From Telopea speciosissima (taxonomy: Eukaryota > Streptophyta > Magnoliopsida > Proteales > Proteaceae): a DNA stretch of 64,000 bases. A program made the position numbers and the translations under genes. Shown piece after piece: positions 33,091 to 44,800 of the stretch (within the stretch, counting starts at the first letter, position 1; each line of letters opens with the position of its first letter). The DNA is taken from contig NC_057922.1 of the NCBI RefSeq assembly GCF_018873765.1, forward strand, positions 17,993,563 through 18,057,562, in the 5' to 3' direction. Below the pieces are notes generated by a model that saw only the letters and a list, made by a program, of their open reading frames with translations, ran no database searches and had not been told where the DNA came from.

Positions 33091-33990
33091 TTCTAAAACT
33101 CGGGTTTCGACCAGCCAGAAATCGACCGAAACCAGTGATTTTTTCCCAGCCAGCTCGAGTCGGTTTCAAGGCCTAGAAATGCTTTTTATTATCTGATTTG
33201 TTGTATACAGCCTATTTTTGACATTCAAAACACAATGCATGAAGTATTTTCACACAAAAAACACTCAAAATGGTACTTGTGGTTTTTTACCCAAGTTTAA
33301 TAGTGTATATTGTTCTTGGATATTGGCTGGAAACCAGGATAAACACTTATTTATGCCTAAGATCATTTAAGTAAATGGTTTCCACTTACTTAAGATATTA
33401 TTCATAAATAAGCAAATACCCCCCCTATTTGAATCCAATAAAAATAGTCAAAAAATAAAATTCCAAGAGGATAAGAAATCAACCCCCCCAATTCAAGAAT
33501 AAAAACTAGATTTTCTGCTGTAGGTGAAATTTTCAACTTTCTAATTCTGGGGTTTTTCTCAAATCTATAAATTCCATAAATCTTAATATGGTAAAACAAT
33601 CCTAAAAACCAAAAGTGCGATAAAATATTCATTTGTTTTTATTTCTAAAAAATTATTTTCATTCAGAGCCATTTTGGCAACATTTGCACACACCAAATTA
33701 ACTTTGACCGGAACATAACTCCTTCAATATAAATCAGATTTAAGCAATCTTGGATTTGTTAGTCTATTTCATTCTCTTAGGTTATTTTTGGTTCTATTAC
33801 TGGGTTTAGTATAGTGTTGTGGGTATAGGGGTATTGTTCTATTTGTATCCTATTTTATTCCAATGCTGAGATATTATAAATATAAGGGGAGAATCTGCAA
33901 CAAGTAATTCAACTCTCTTGCCGCAGGCTGTCACCCCCTCCTTGGATAGCTTGTATTCTCTCTTCTTTCTCCTTTCTCTCTGATCTAATT
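33091..33990. other. Intergenic, repeat-like, unassigned
   Basis: The start contains GGTTTCGACC/TCGACCGAAACC motifs of a kind also seen near 47780, suggesting an unclassified dispersed repeat. Nothing coding was recognised. Confidence 0.3.
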
Positions 33991-34144
33991 ACAAGGTCCT
34001 GGTATTGTAACAGCGACCAAGTGGTCACGGGTTCGAGTCAGGAAACAGTCTCTCCAAAAAGCGGGGGTTAGGCTGCGTACATTATGAACCTCCCAAGACC
34101 CCGCAGTGGCAGGAGCTTCGTGCACTGGGTACGGCCTCTTTATT
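33991..34144 (+). mobile_element. Au-type tRNA-derived SINE
   Basis: It contains the polymerase III B-box GGTTCGAGTC (34030-34039), GGAAACAGTCTCTCC, GGCTGCGTACATTATGA, CCCCGCAGTGGCAGGAGC and the 3' end TGCACTGGGTACGGCC. This is the recognisable body of the plant Au SINE family. The head (GGTCCTGG) is followed almost at once by the B-box region, so the A-box part seems deleted. Confidence 0.8.
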
Positions 34145-34992
34145 GGACATCCGGTTTGCAGCTTATTGATCATATTTTGCAATCAAATGCATGAATGAAG
34201 TAGTCAAACAATTGGAGACTACATTCTAAGTATCATAGTTAACCATTCTCCTATAATTTGTCGCAAGAGTTACCTTCTATATTCTTGCAAGAAGCATATT
34301 CCTGTGCCAATTATTTTCTTGTGCAACACAGCCAACACTATGTTCTCTCAAATCTACCGACTTCAAGCATAAGTTATACTTGAAGTTGTAACTGATATTA
34401 TGAGTAGGGAAAACAGTTGTCATTATTGCAATCCTAAGCTATCAAAGTATTGCATCTTTGTAGTTTCAATATCGAATTTCTGTTACTTCATAACGTCATA
34501 TCAAACTTTTTTTCTCCTAAAATTTAGGTCACATGCTCTGCAAAGTTTCTAGGTGATGAGGCCATGGCAACTTCATGAATAAAAAAGAGCAAAAACAAGA
34601 AGAAGATTAAGAACCTCAAGCATAAACTCCAACTAGATGAAAAAGTTTGTAATTTTTTTTTATAAAAAAAAGAAGTTAAGGTCTCTATGTGTGGTACCTC
34701 AAGCATAAACTCCAACTGTTCAGGTATGATCATCTACTCGCTGGTTGCTGCATCATCCAGCTCCATTGGTAGTCTATGAACATGGACCATTGGAGCTATT
34801 CCTTTCAAAGTGAATGTTTATTCCATACAAAGTAAATCCAGAAGGGAGAAATGCTAAAACAACGGTTCAGAAATGTACTCGACATTATCAGAGCATTTTG
34901 TCAATGAGACACGGGCAATCCTCTCAGCTGAAGCATATATCTCCCAAATATCTGAATGTGATCCCATAAAATATGCTATTTCATTAGACTTA
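34145..34992. other. 3' flank of the PPR gene
   Basis: No gene was recognised. CTCAAGCATAAACTCCAACT is present twice (about 34614 and about 34699). Confidence 0.4.
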
Positions 34993-37173
34993 TCAAATCA
35001 TTGTTTTGATTGATTCTTCACTGTCTATAATTATACTCTCGAGGCATCGCACTGCATGGGTTTTATAATCTTTGTTGAGCTGCTTTAGTAGTGCACTGTG
35101 CGTACATGAATCAGGCTCAATCCCTCTCTCCAGCATTTCACCATACAACCTCAAAGCTTCATACCACTTACCCAAATTGCAGTTCTCATTACTCAGTAAA
35201 GTGTAAGTATATTTATTGGGCGACAGCCCTTTCTCCTCTATCTCTATAAAAAACTTGTAAGCTTGATCCACTCTCCCCACTTTGCACAAACCATTTATCA
35301 GAGCATTATAGGTGATCACATTTGGCAATACACCCTTCTCTTGCATCTCTGAGAAGAACTTAAAGGCTAGTTCAAGATTCCCTTTACCAGCATGTGCATG
35401 AATCAACAGTGTATATGTCACAACTGTAGGAGACGAACCTCTACTTAGCATCTCATAAAAAACCTCCCTAGCTTCCCTGAGATGGCCACTCTCCAAACGA
35501 GCCTGAATAATACAAGTATATGTCACATGATCTGGAACTAGCCCATCTTCAACCACTCTTTGCAACAACCCATATGCTTCTTCCAAATTGCCCAATTTGC
35601 AGAGTCCATCAACCAAAACATTGTAAGTGATCATGTTAGGTGGGAAACCCTTCGCTAGCATTTCTTCTTGCAAACTAAATGCCTTATTTGAATCACCAAA
35701 CTTCAGCTCTCCAACTATTCGGGTTGTATAAGCAAAGCCATCTGGCTGCAATCCCACATGTAGCATTTCATCAAAGAGTTCCTTAGATATTGCTAAATTT
35801 CCCAGTTTCAAAGAGCCATTCACTAAAATAGTGTAAGTGAACACATCTGGGAGAACTCCCTTATTGATCATCTCTTCCTTGAGTTTTTGCGCACCTTCGA
35901 AGTCCCCCAATCTGCAAAGGCCATCTATAAGTGTATTATATGTAACTACAGTAGGAATGAGCCATCCATTTCTTAGTTCATCAAACAATAGAAAAGCTTC
36001 TCTTAAGTTTCCTACTCTACAATACCCATGAATTAGAGTGTTATACGACACTATATCGGGCTCCAAATTGTTCTTTAACATGTTGGAGAACCATTCCCTA
36101 GCCTTGACCATTCTTCCCCACTTGCAGAACCCATCAATAAATGTGTTACAAGTTTCAACTGTATGAGAGGCACCTCTCCGCACCATCTCACTCCCAATGG
36201 CTAAAGCCTCAACAATGTTGCCCTTCTTAAAGTACCCATGAATCAAAGGATTATACGTCAATGCTGAGACCTTCAACCCCAAGTTCAGCATTTCATTAAT
36301 CAAACCCTTGGCCTGGTCTACCTCTCCTTTTTTTGACAATCCATTGATCAAAACATTATAAGTTACATCATTGGGGGCACACCCTCTCTCTTGCATCTCC
36401 GACAGTAGGTCCAAAGCTTCTTGCAACTCACCTTCCTTGCAGAAAGAGTCTAGCAAGGTGTTGTAAGTAACAATTGTCGGCTGGATACCAAACTCGCCCA
36501 TTAGTTTGTAAATCTCTCTTGCTTTGCTCACAAGATTTTCATCTCGAAGAACCCGGAGGAGTCGGTTACAATTTTTCACATTTGGGCATATCCCATGTTG
36601 CACCATCTTATCAAAAGTTGATAAACACAGCTCAGTCAAGGATCCTTTGGTGTAAACCAACAATAAAACATCAAGGAGCTTAATCAAAGCCTCCGGACTC
36701 AAGTACCCATCAACCAAAGCATCCACAATTCCGTGCAAATTCACACTAATTACCCTCTGCATCACCCAGTAAGCAGATCGCATAAGATTGTTCTCAGCTA
36801 GAATCTCAAGAATGACACAGAAAGCAAATTCAGAGTGTTTGAATTCGGGTTGACTCTCTGCCCATTTAAAGAACCTCAACGCGATTCTAGGTCTCCGTCG
36901 GATCGATTTAAGGACGCGAACGAACAACTCCGGGTCAAGAATTACAGCACGGAATCGATCGGAGAGCCAGAAACCATGCATAAATGCGCATGGGTTGCGG
37001 TCGAGGGTCTCAGATACCAGGTTGTCGTAGTGGGTCTCTGAGAAAGCATTGTCTTTGGAGGTAGAGAAATGCAAAGAATAAGCGATGGGGAAGAAAAAAC
37101 GAACCTTAGGAAGGCTTGCGATTGTTACAGTGGCAAAGGTTCTCGAAGCTCTAAAACAGAGGGCCATTAGCAA
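34993..37173 (-). CDS. P-class pentatricopeptide repeat protein, mitochondrial, At1g22960-like
   Basis: A single uninterrupted 726-codon exon, as is usual for plant PPR genes. The N-terminus (MLMALCFRASRTFATVTIAS) is rich in R, S, A and T without acidic residues and looks like a mitochondrial presequence. From about residue 190 to the end, tandem 35-residue P-type PPR motifs follow one another (for example PTIVTYNTLLDSFCKEGELQ, PDVFTYTILVNGSLKLGNL, PNKYTYTLLSNENCNLGKWY), about 15 in all. No E, E+ or DYW domain is present, so a role in RNA stabilisation, splicing or translation is more likely than editing. The length and the C-terminal repeats resemble Arabidopsis At1g22960 (about 718 aa). The RNA target cannot be predicted by eye. 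I see no break. Confidence 0.93.
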   Translation of the reverse strand: MLMALCFRASRTFATVTIASLPKVRFFFPIAYSLHFSTSKDNAFSETHYDNLVSETLDRNPCAFMHGFWLSDRFRAVILDPELFVRVLKSIRRRPRIALRFFKWAESQPEFKHSEFAFCVILEILAENNLMRSAYWVMQRVISVNLHGIVDALVDGYLSPEALIKLLDVLLLVYTKGSLTELCLSTFDKMVQHGICPNVKNCNRLLRVLRDENLVSKAREIYKLMGEFGIQPTIVTYNTLLDSFCKEGELQEALDLLSEMQERGCAPNDVTYNVLINGLSKKGEVDQAKGLINEMLNLGLKVSALTYNPLIHGYFKKGNIVEALAIGSEMVRRGASHTVETCNTFIDGFCKWGRMVKAREWFSNMLKNNLEPDIVSYNTLIHGYCRVGNLREAFLLFDELRNGWLIPTVVTYNTLIDGLCRLGDFEGAQKLKEEMINKGVLPDVFTYTILVNGSLKLGNLAISKELFDEMLHVGLQPDGFAYTTRIVGELKFGDSNKAFSLQEEMLAKGFPPNMITYNVLVDGLCKLGNLEEAYGLLQRVVEDGLVPDHVTYTCIIQARLESGHLREAREVFYEMLSRGSSPTVVTYTLLIHAHAGKGNLELAFKFFSEMQEKGVLPNVITYNALINGLCKVGRVDQAYKFFIEIEEKGLSPNKYTYTLLSNENCNLGKWYEALRLYGEMLERGIEPDSCTHSALLKQLNKDYKTHAVRCLESIIIDSEESIKTMI

Positions 37174-37849
37174 AGGATCTCAGGAGAGCTTGGTCTCTTC
37201 TGTTTTCTCTTTATTCTATGTTTTTACGCCAAAAAATGGAACAAGAGAAACTCCCAACAGTTTCAGAATTCAGTACGGCTGTTGCAATACGGAATCCTCC
37301 ATTCAATCGTTCTACCGGTCTCAACCTCCCAACGTTTCGAAAATCTCTCTGTGTCTCTGATAGATTCCACCAAGCACTTGGCATCTACCAAAAGCTGCAG
37401 AAGAGCAGATACCCAAAATAGGGTTTCCGCTCGTTCTCGACTGGCCAAGACGGCTACGTTCATCCCCTCGGAGCCAGAAGTTACCTTATTCCTCTCCTCC
37501 GACCTCCGATGACTTGAGACCAAGAGTCCAAGACACCAAAGAGGATATCATTGGTCCGGACAATCGGGCCGACCCGGCACCATTTGTCCAGCTCCACAAT
37601 CAGGCTTACGTGGGTCAAGTTCGGGCCAAACCAAACAAATCTTCATGCTTGTGGATTGTGGTAGAGACCTAGTCCCACACACCCACCTGTTTTTACCATC
37701 TGGACAGCTGATGGGGCCATCTCTAACCATTGGATATAAAGGTCATTATCCGGATTAACCACATGTCAACTTTTAGAGATTCAAGGTCACACTTGATCCA
37801 AGACTTAAACGGTCATTCCTCATCATTTCTCCTAAGATCATTTTAGGTT
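37174..37849. other. Upstream flank of the PPR gene
   Basis: Presumed 5' leader and promoter of the minus-strand PPR gene, with CT-rich segments. The short open frames on both strands (37218-37523) have no recognisable motif. Confidence 0.35.
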
Positions 37850-37965
37850 TGCCTCTGGCAATTTTAGTTCTTTCAATCTATTAGGACATCCAAAAGTCTG
37901 CGTTGAACATACTCATGCCATCTCAAAACGACTTTCTCGTAGCTTATCATATATTAGAATTACTT
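37850..37965 (-). mobile_element. RTE-type LINE C-terminal fragment
   Basis: On the minus strand, YEKVVLRWHEYVQRRLLDVL resembles the conserved LRWFGHVQRRP stretch near the C-terminus of plant RTE-clade LINE ORFs. A neighbouring frame gives LRESRF just before it, so there is a frameshift. It is short and no borders were seen. Confidence 0.4.
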
Positions 37966-37980
37966 TGAAATCAGCTAGGC

Positions 37981-38112
37981 AAGGTCTGTGGAGGGTCAGA
38001 ATGTATGCAACCTTACCTTTGTTTTTTCAAAGAGACTGTTTTTAGACTCGAACCCGTGAACACTTGGTCACAATGGAGCAACCTTTACTATCGCACAAAG
38101 GCCCGCCGTCAT
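37981..38112 (-). mobile_element. Au-type SINE, minus strand, 3'-truncated
   Basis: The reverse complement has GGCGGGCCTTTGTGCGATAG, AAGGTTGCTCCATTGTGACC, the B-box GGTTCGAGTC, AAAACAGTCTCTTTG and GTAAGGTTGCATACATTCTG, in the order of the Au SINE body. The distal 3' CACTGGGTACG end is missing. Confidence 0.7.
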
Positions 38113-38429
38113 CATGATGTAATAATGTTTTTGTAAAAGATATATTTTGGTGGGGATTCAGCTTGTGACACATATTGACCAGAGATTCAATAATGTTGTT
38201 GCAGATCAAATTTGACCAAACTTTGGAAACCATTAAGGGTCTAACCAATGGCCAAATTTTTTCTGGTCAGAATGAGCAGAGAACACCCAAAATCCTAGGG
38301 AAAACAGTTGATTTTTCGTTATCAAACGCAACCTTCTTGTATATTGGGTCGGAAATGCTCATTCCAACAATATATAATTGGTTTGATAGGTAAATCAGGA
38401 ATTGTTTCCTATGCTTTGATCTCTTCTCT

Positions 38430-38690
38430 TTTTTTTTTTTGGTAGAAGAGTAAGCAATTGATTAACGGATTAAACTCGAGTCTTCTGTAACAGCATCTAT
38501 AGATAGACAAGGATCCGAATTGGGCCACACAGTCCTATCCGCAAGAGACTAGGCCCTCCTTGCCAGGAAATCTACTACAGCAATAGCATCCCTCAATGAG
38601 TTCACGGACACTTGGGTCCTTGAATCAGTCCAATCTACATATACATTAGAGAACCTTTGGGGTGGCATCCACGGATTACAACTAGTGAAG
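38430..38690 (-). mobile_element. 5'-truncated LINE 3' end, minus strand
   Basis: A poly(T) run on the plus strand (38430-38441) marks the poly(A) tail. On the minus strand NSLRDAIAVVDFLARRA followed by a stop, and FSNVYVDWTDSRTQ upstream, resemble the end of a LINE RNase H domain and tail. No target duplication was identified. Confidence 0.55.
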
Positions 38691-38730
38691 GGACCAATCA
38701 CAGGAATCAAGAAAAGAAAGAAATGTAACA

Positions 38731-38731
<1 letters not shown>

Positions 38732-38757
<26 letters not shown>
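38732..38757. repeat. (GA)n microsatellite
   Basis: About 13 tandem GA units lie just outside the LINE end and upstream of the last ankyrin exon. Confidence 0.85.
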
Positions 38758-38762
<5 letters not shown>

Positions 38763-38892
38763 AACAGGACTTCAATGGCAACAGTCACCCAGATACACTT
38801 TTTCCCAAATGATGGAGGTCTAATACGTAAGCTGAAAGATATACATGATAATCTGCTACATTCCTGTATTACTATTGCCAAAACGCCAACAT

Positions 38893-41800
38893 TTAGGAAA
38901 CTCTAACTTCATTAAGTTCAACTTGTGCAACAGCTGCATTGATTGCATCAATGACTTCCATCTTCCCCCTGCTTACTGCTTCATCCATTGGAGTCTTTTC
39001 ATAGCTAGCCATACACCCAAATGAAAAACATTAATGAAAAGGAGTATCTTACATCTAAATCTTTATCTGAAAAAATAATATTTCTAGTTGAAACTCTGGT
39101 TTCCAGGTTAGAAAAAACAGACCTGTTTAGCATTGTTACATTGGCTCCTGCTAGAATCAAATTCTTAACCACCTGGAAAACCCATTTGTTCAATAAACTT
39201 GTATGAAGAATCAAATTGACTGCCATAACCTGGATAACACCAATACCTCAATATGCCCGTTGAGGCAAGCCCAGTGAAGAGCTGTATTTTTCTCCACATT
39301 ACAAGCATTTAGATCCTGCATCATAGAAAAGCAACAAAATCCGGGTTCATTCATGAATTCTGTTTCAGATGTTTAGTTTATCAAGACACACCTTCCACAT
39401 CTTTCAAAAAAAGAGACATCTTCCATTATGGCACTTGGGACAAGGTACAGTTAGTGTTTCTTTGGGGTAATTTCTTCCATAAAAGAACAAGGCAACCAAT
39501 CCTCTCTATACAACCCACCTCTGTTTTAGCTTCCACATGCCCTGTCAGAACCTCCAACTAGAACCATATCAACCTGTTCTTAGTATGCCCATGGACCAGA
39601 AGCATGCACAGGTTGACAAGTTCACTTGCACGCCCACTACACTAGATCCATTTCGGTAGAGAGAACTAGTTGGCTATAGCTTACCAATATTAAAGGCACT
39701 GAAATGGTTATTTATAGAGTCTGTGGAGCATGACAATGGATCAACTCAACTCACACAAAATGTTTTCTGACAAAAACATCTTAGTGAAAAAGACAATTTT
39801 GGGCAATCAGGGCTTACCATCAAGTGTCCAGTGCAGCCTGCTCGCAATCTTACATTATATTCTTTTCCAGAAATTTAATTCCAAGAAATCCAAACTTGAC
39901 TTTAAGGGGTTAAGGTATGAGTATATAAATATCATTATCTGTTAGAAAGAAGACATGTCGCTGACCCCACTGAGTTGGGGCAAGGCTGAGTTGAGTTGAG
40001 TTGAAAAAAAAGACACCTAGATAACCTACCAAGAATATGGACTCCCAAGAACAGATATGACATAAGGTAAACAAAAGTGCCAATTGAAAGAAAATACAAG
40101 AAATCTTCACGAGAAGGCTTCCTCACCACTCCATTTTTTATAAGATACTCCACGATATCAATATGTCCATTAGCAGCTGCCATATGAAGTGCTGAAAGCA
40201 CAGATGATAACAACAAAATTAAACAAGGAACTAAATCATGAAATGTTAACCATTACATTACTGTTGTATAACTACAGGAGAAAAAAATCATATCTTCCCA
40301 AACATGCTTGCAATTGGTTTGGAGTTACAGGAGTAGAGACCAAGTGAGAGAGCAGCAGAAGCACAACAAAGTATTGAAAATCTTAGGTTCAGCGAGAGAT
40401 TTTTTTTAAAAAAAAAAGAAGCATTATTTCCATCATATCATAGCCCATGGTTATTTAAAACGAGAAAATTTCACCACTTGTATACCACTAAAGGATTAAT
40501 AGCAAATAAGATATGCATTAGGAAGAGATCAACCACAATCGGCAGCCAACCAAACAACTGGACTGAAGCCCCAAAAGCAATATTAAGAGAAAGGATAAGT
40601 ATCAGTACCAACAAACAGCTCGTACTGAGATTACAACCATTGACTAGCCCTAGTAACCATATCTGCACACCATTTTTTTTTTGGTAGAAATATCTGCACA
40701 CCGTGAATCCTATATCCATATCATAAGAATAGGATGTAGGATTGCAACAAGCAGTCAATGGTGGAAACCTGGAGTGGCCCTCGACCAGTTTTAGTGAATA
40801 CAAAGTGGCTCAGTTGGTCAACAAAACCATTAAACTCATTCGGGAACTGCTTTCATGAAGCAGGTCGACGAAACTTTCAGAAAATATAAGTGCCGAGGTT
40901 GGGATTTAATACAACATTTTGGTGTGTATTGAGTTGATTTGGTGAACCAGGCCAGATCTCACAACACTAACACACTGTTAGAAGTCATGTAATAGGGGTA
41001 GTTTAGGAACTAGTCTATAACTAGTTGCCTTATTATGTAATTCTTCTATTTCTTCTTTATTTCCCTTATACCTCCCTAGGGAGGTGGATGTAATTCCTAT
41101 TAGTGATGATTAAATGAATATATGGTGAATGGAGAAGTCTCTCCATGCACAATCGTTACAGCCCAATACACTCTTCTCTCTTGCCATCTTCTTCTTCCTC
41201 CAACCTCTTCCTTCTCTCTTCTTATTTCCTAAACCTATATTCTAACTTGGTATCAAAGCCCTAGGGTTTGAGAGTCGAATCCAGCTACCTGTTCTCATTT
41301 TTTGCTTCTCTTTGAAATCATTTATTTCAAAGAGAAGCCTCCTATGTAAACAAATCTGTGAGAAAACTATGAAATAGGGTTGGAATAACCTTTCTAGTGA
41401 TTCCTACTGCTATTCGAGCTTGGATGCAGCTCATTTGGTGATTTAAAGTTCAGATTGCTACTGTTTGGAGTAACCGCCAGCCCTCCACTGCAGTTCCTAT
41501 ATCTCCTTCGATTGGCCTGGTTTTGTGGATTGGAATGGGTCATTAGAATCGTGGAAGGATGGTGTTCAAGGGCCATGTACTGCTTCTTGCTGATTGAAGA
41601 CTACATCTGAGCACAACTCTTTTTCGTGGGAATCATTTTCTGCCCAGATTTCTGATGTTGCAGACTTCATTCCCTTATGTCTTTCTCATTTCGGCATGGA
41701 TTTGATGGTGGAGCAGCTTATTAGGATCGTAGAAGGATCCTTTTTCCTGTCTTTTGTGCTCCTTATGGCTGGATGAGTGCTTCTCTTTGATAAAACTCAA

Positions 41801-44800
41801 TCTCATGGTTCCTCTGTTCTGCCCAGGTAACACCGAGAGTAATTTTCTTCCTTTTTTTTCTTGCTTCGAGTTGAAGGTTGATGCTCTCTTAGTTGAGGAT
41901 TGGATATGCATAGACTTTGAGCAGTTTTATCACTTGTTTGAAGCTTTTATTACTACTTGCAAGCCTTTGTGAGGCCTTTTTAGGGACTGACCTACTGGGC
42001 TGCTATTATACTGCCCGTGAAGTGTTTGATTTAAGTCCTCTTAGACATTTGCTGCTAGGACTGCTTCGGCAGTGTGCTATCCTAGGCTGCTTATAGGACT
42101 TCTTGCTTGTTTGGGTTGAGTGTGTACTCCCCACTTGCCTTTGGTGATATTGTTTATTGTTGGTATCCATCATGGCTGGTTCGGATACATCTGTGCTTGG
42201 TACTGCTGATTCTCAGCCTCCCATTGTTGTCCCTCAGTTGGCTTATGAGAGTACTCATCAACAGATTTCTTTTGTGAAGCTTGATGGTACTAATTACCTG
42301 GATTGGTCACACTCTGTGAGACTTTCCCTCAGGAGTAAGGGAAAGCTTGGATATATAACAAGTGCTATCAAGGCCCCCACGGCTGGTTCACCGGCCTTTG
42401 ATAAATGGGAGACCGAAAATTCTACGGTTATAACTTGGTTGATCTTCTCCATGAAGCCCGAGATTGGGAGAAGATTTATAAGGAAGGAAACTGCCAAAGC
42501 TATTTGGGACAATGTCTCTGTGGCCTTTAACAGAGTAGGTGACACTGCCAAGGTCTATTAGCTCCATCAACGAATCCACTCATTGAAACAGGGTGACAAC
42601 ACTATTTCTGAGTACTACAGTGCGTTCCTTAGTCTTGTGGAAGAGTATGATCATTACAGAGACCTTCATTTGACCAACCCAGAGGATGAAGCCAAGGTGT
42701 ATCTGACTCTTGAAAAAGAGCGTGTCTTCTCTTTGCTTGGTGGTTTGAACTCTGACTATGAGCCAGTTAGACTCCAACTGTTGGGCCGGTCTCCCCTTCC
42801 CTCTCTTAGTGAAGTCTGTAGTTACTTACAGAGTGAAGAGACCAGGAGACTTACTATGGCACCACCACCAGCACCATCTGAGAGGTCAGCCCTCAATTCT
42901 AGTTCTGTTCCAGACACCCGTGGAGGTGGTAGAGGCCCAGGGCCTAACCGTGAGGAAGCTAGTATTGTGGCGACAGTTGGTGCCAGTAGAGTTAGGCGAG
43001 ACAAATTTAAATGTGATCATTGTGGTCGCATTGGACACACCAAGGATAGGTGTTGGTCTCTCCATGGTCGTCCTCCTGGTATGCGTGGTCGTGGTAGCTG
43101 TAGAGGGGGAGCTCGGGCTCATTCCGCAGCGGCGACTGATGCTGATGCCCCACAAGATGACTCGACCTTTATGGATGCAGTGGTTCGCAGGGTTGTATCA
43201 CAGTTGAGCACATCTAGTATGGCTGGATCCTCATCATCCTCAGCTTTGCAGGTCTCCACCTCAGCTTCCACTGCCGCCTAGTCTTGGGTCATTGACTCGG
43301 CTGCCACGGACCACATGACTGGTACGTCTCATTATTATGATTCCTATACCATTTGCTCTGGTAAGGACAAGGTTAGGGTAGCTGACGGCTCCCTTTCCTC
43401 CATATCTGATAAGGGTAATATCCCTATGACATCATCTATTTCACTTTCTTCTGTTCTTCATGTCCCTAACCTTACTCTGAATCTTCTATCTGTGAGTCAT
43501 CTGACTAAATCTCTCAACTGCTGTGTCACATTTTTTCCTTCTCATTGTCTTTTTCAGGATTTGGTGACGAAGAGGATTATTGGTAGTGGACGTGAGGAGA
43601 AAGGCCTCTACTTTTTTAATCCGTTTTTGCCCACAGTTCATTCCTATGTGTGTGGCCAAAACGATAGTAGTTCTGTGGATTCTGTTATGTTATGGCATCG
43701 CCGTCTTGGCCATCCATCTTTTGTTGTAATGAGGAAACAATTGCCTCACTTATTTTCATCTATTGCCTCTTCTCATGTTTTTCAATGTGAAACCTGTATG
43801 TTTGCCAAACATTATAGGTTGTCATATCCTTATCATGGTAATAGAACTGTTGCTCCTTTTCACATTGTGCATACTGATGTGTGGGGTCCTTCCCCTACTA
43901 CTTCTTTATTTAGCTATCGTTACTTTGTGTCATTTGTTGATGATTTTTCACGTGCCACATGGACTGTTCTTCTAAAGCATAAGAGTGATGTTTGTGATGC
44001 CTTTCAGAATTTTTACCAAATGATTCTTACCCAATTTGAGACCTGCATCAAAATTGTGCATTCTGATAAAGGGGGAGTGTATATGTTTGGTGGCCTTCAA
44101 GCCTTCTTTACTACTCATGGCATTATCCATCAGCTAGCGTGTGTTGACACGCCCCAACAAAATGGGGTTGCTGAGAGAAAAAATCGCCATCTCCTAGAGG
44201 TCACCCGTAGTCTCTTGCTTGGCATGCATGTCCCCCAGACCTTCTGGTCTGCGGCTCTTCTAACAGCCTCCTTTCTCATCAATCATATGCCTACCAAGCT
44301 TCTTAACTACAAATCTCCCTTGGGCATCTTATCTCCCAAGGCCTCTGTTTTTTCTCTTCCTCCTAGAGTCTTTGGTTGTGTTTGTTATGTGCATGTTAAC
44401 AAATCTGCTCGCACTAAACTTGATCCCAAAGCTCTTAAGTGTCTCTTTCTTGGGTACTCTTCTACTACCAAGGGGTACAGGTGTTATCATCCTTCTTCCC
44501 ACCGAAGTTTCATTTCCAAGGATGTTACCTTTCTTGAATCTGTCCCTTTCTTTGTTCTTTCTCAGCATCCTCTTCAGGGGGAGAATTATGGGAGTGAATA
44601 GGCTACTGATGATTTCTTCCTTTCTCCTATACCTACATCTCCTTTTCTGCTTGACATTGGAAAACACAGGACTGTAGATGTGGTTGAGATTAATGATCAA
44701 CTAGGGGGGAATATAGATTTGGTAGTTGAAAGTGGTTCTGGTAAGGAGAAGGATTACCACATTACATACCAAAAAGGTGAAAGCTTACATAATACAAGAA

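Noticed and set aside
34020-34045. tRNA gene suggested by GGTTCGAGTC B-box
   Set aside because: No cloverleaf or anticodon arm can be formed, and the following body is that of the Au SINE family.
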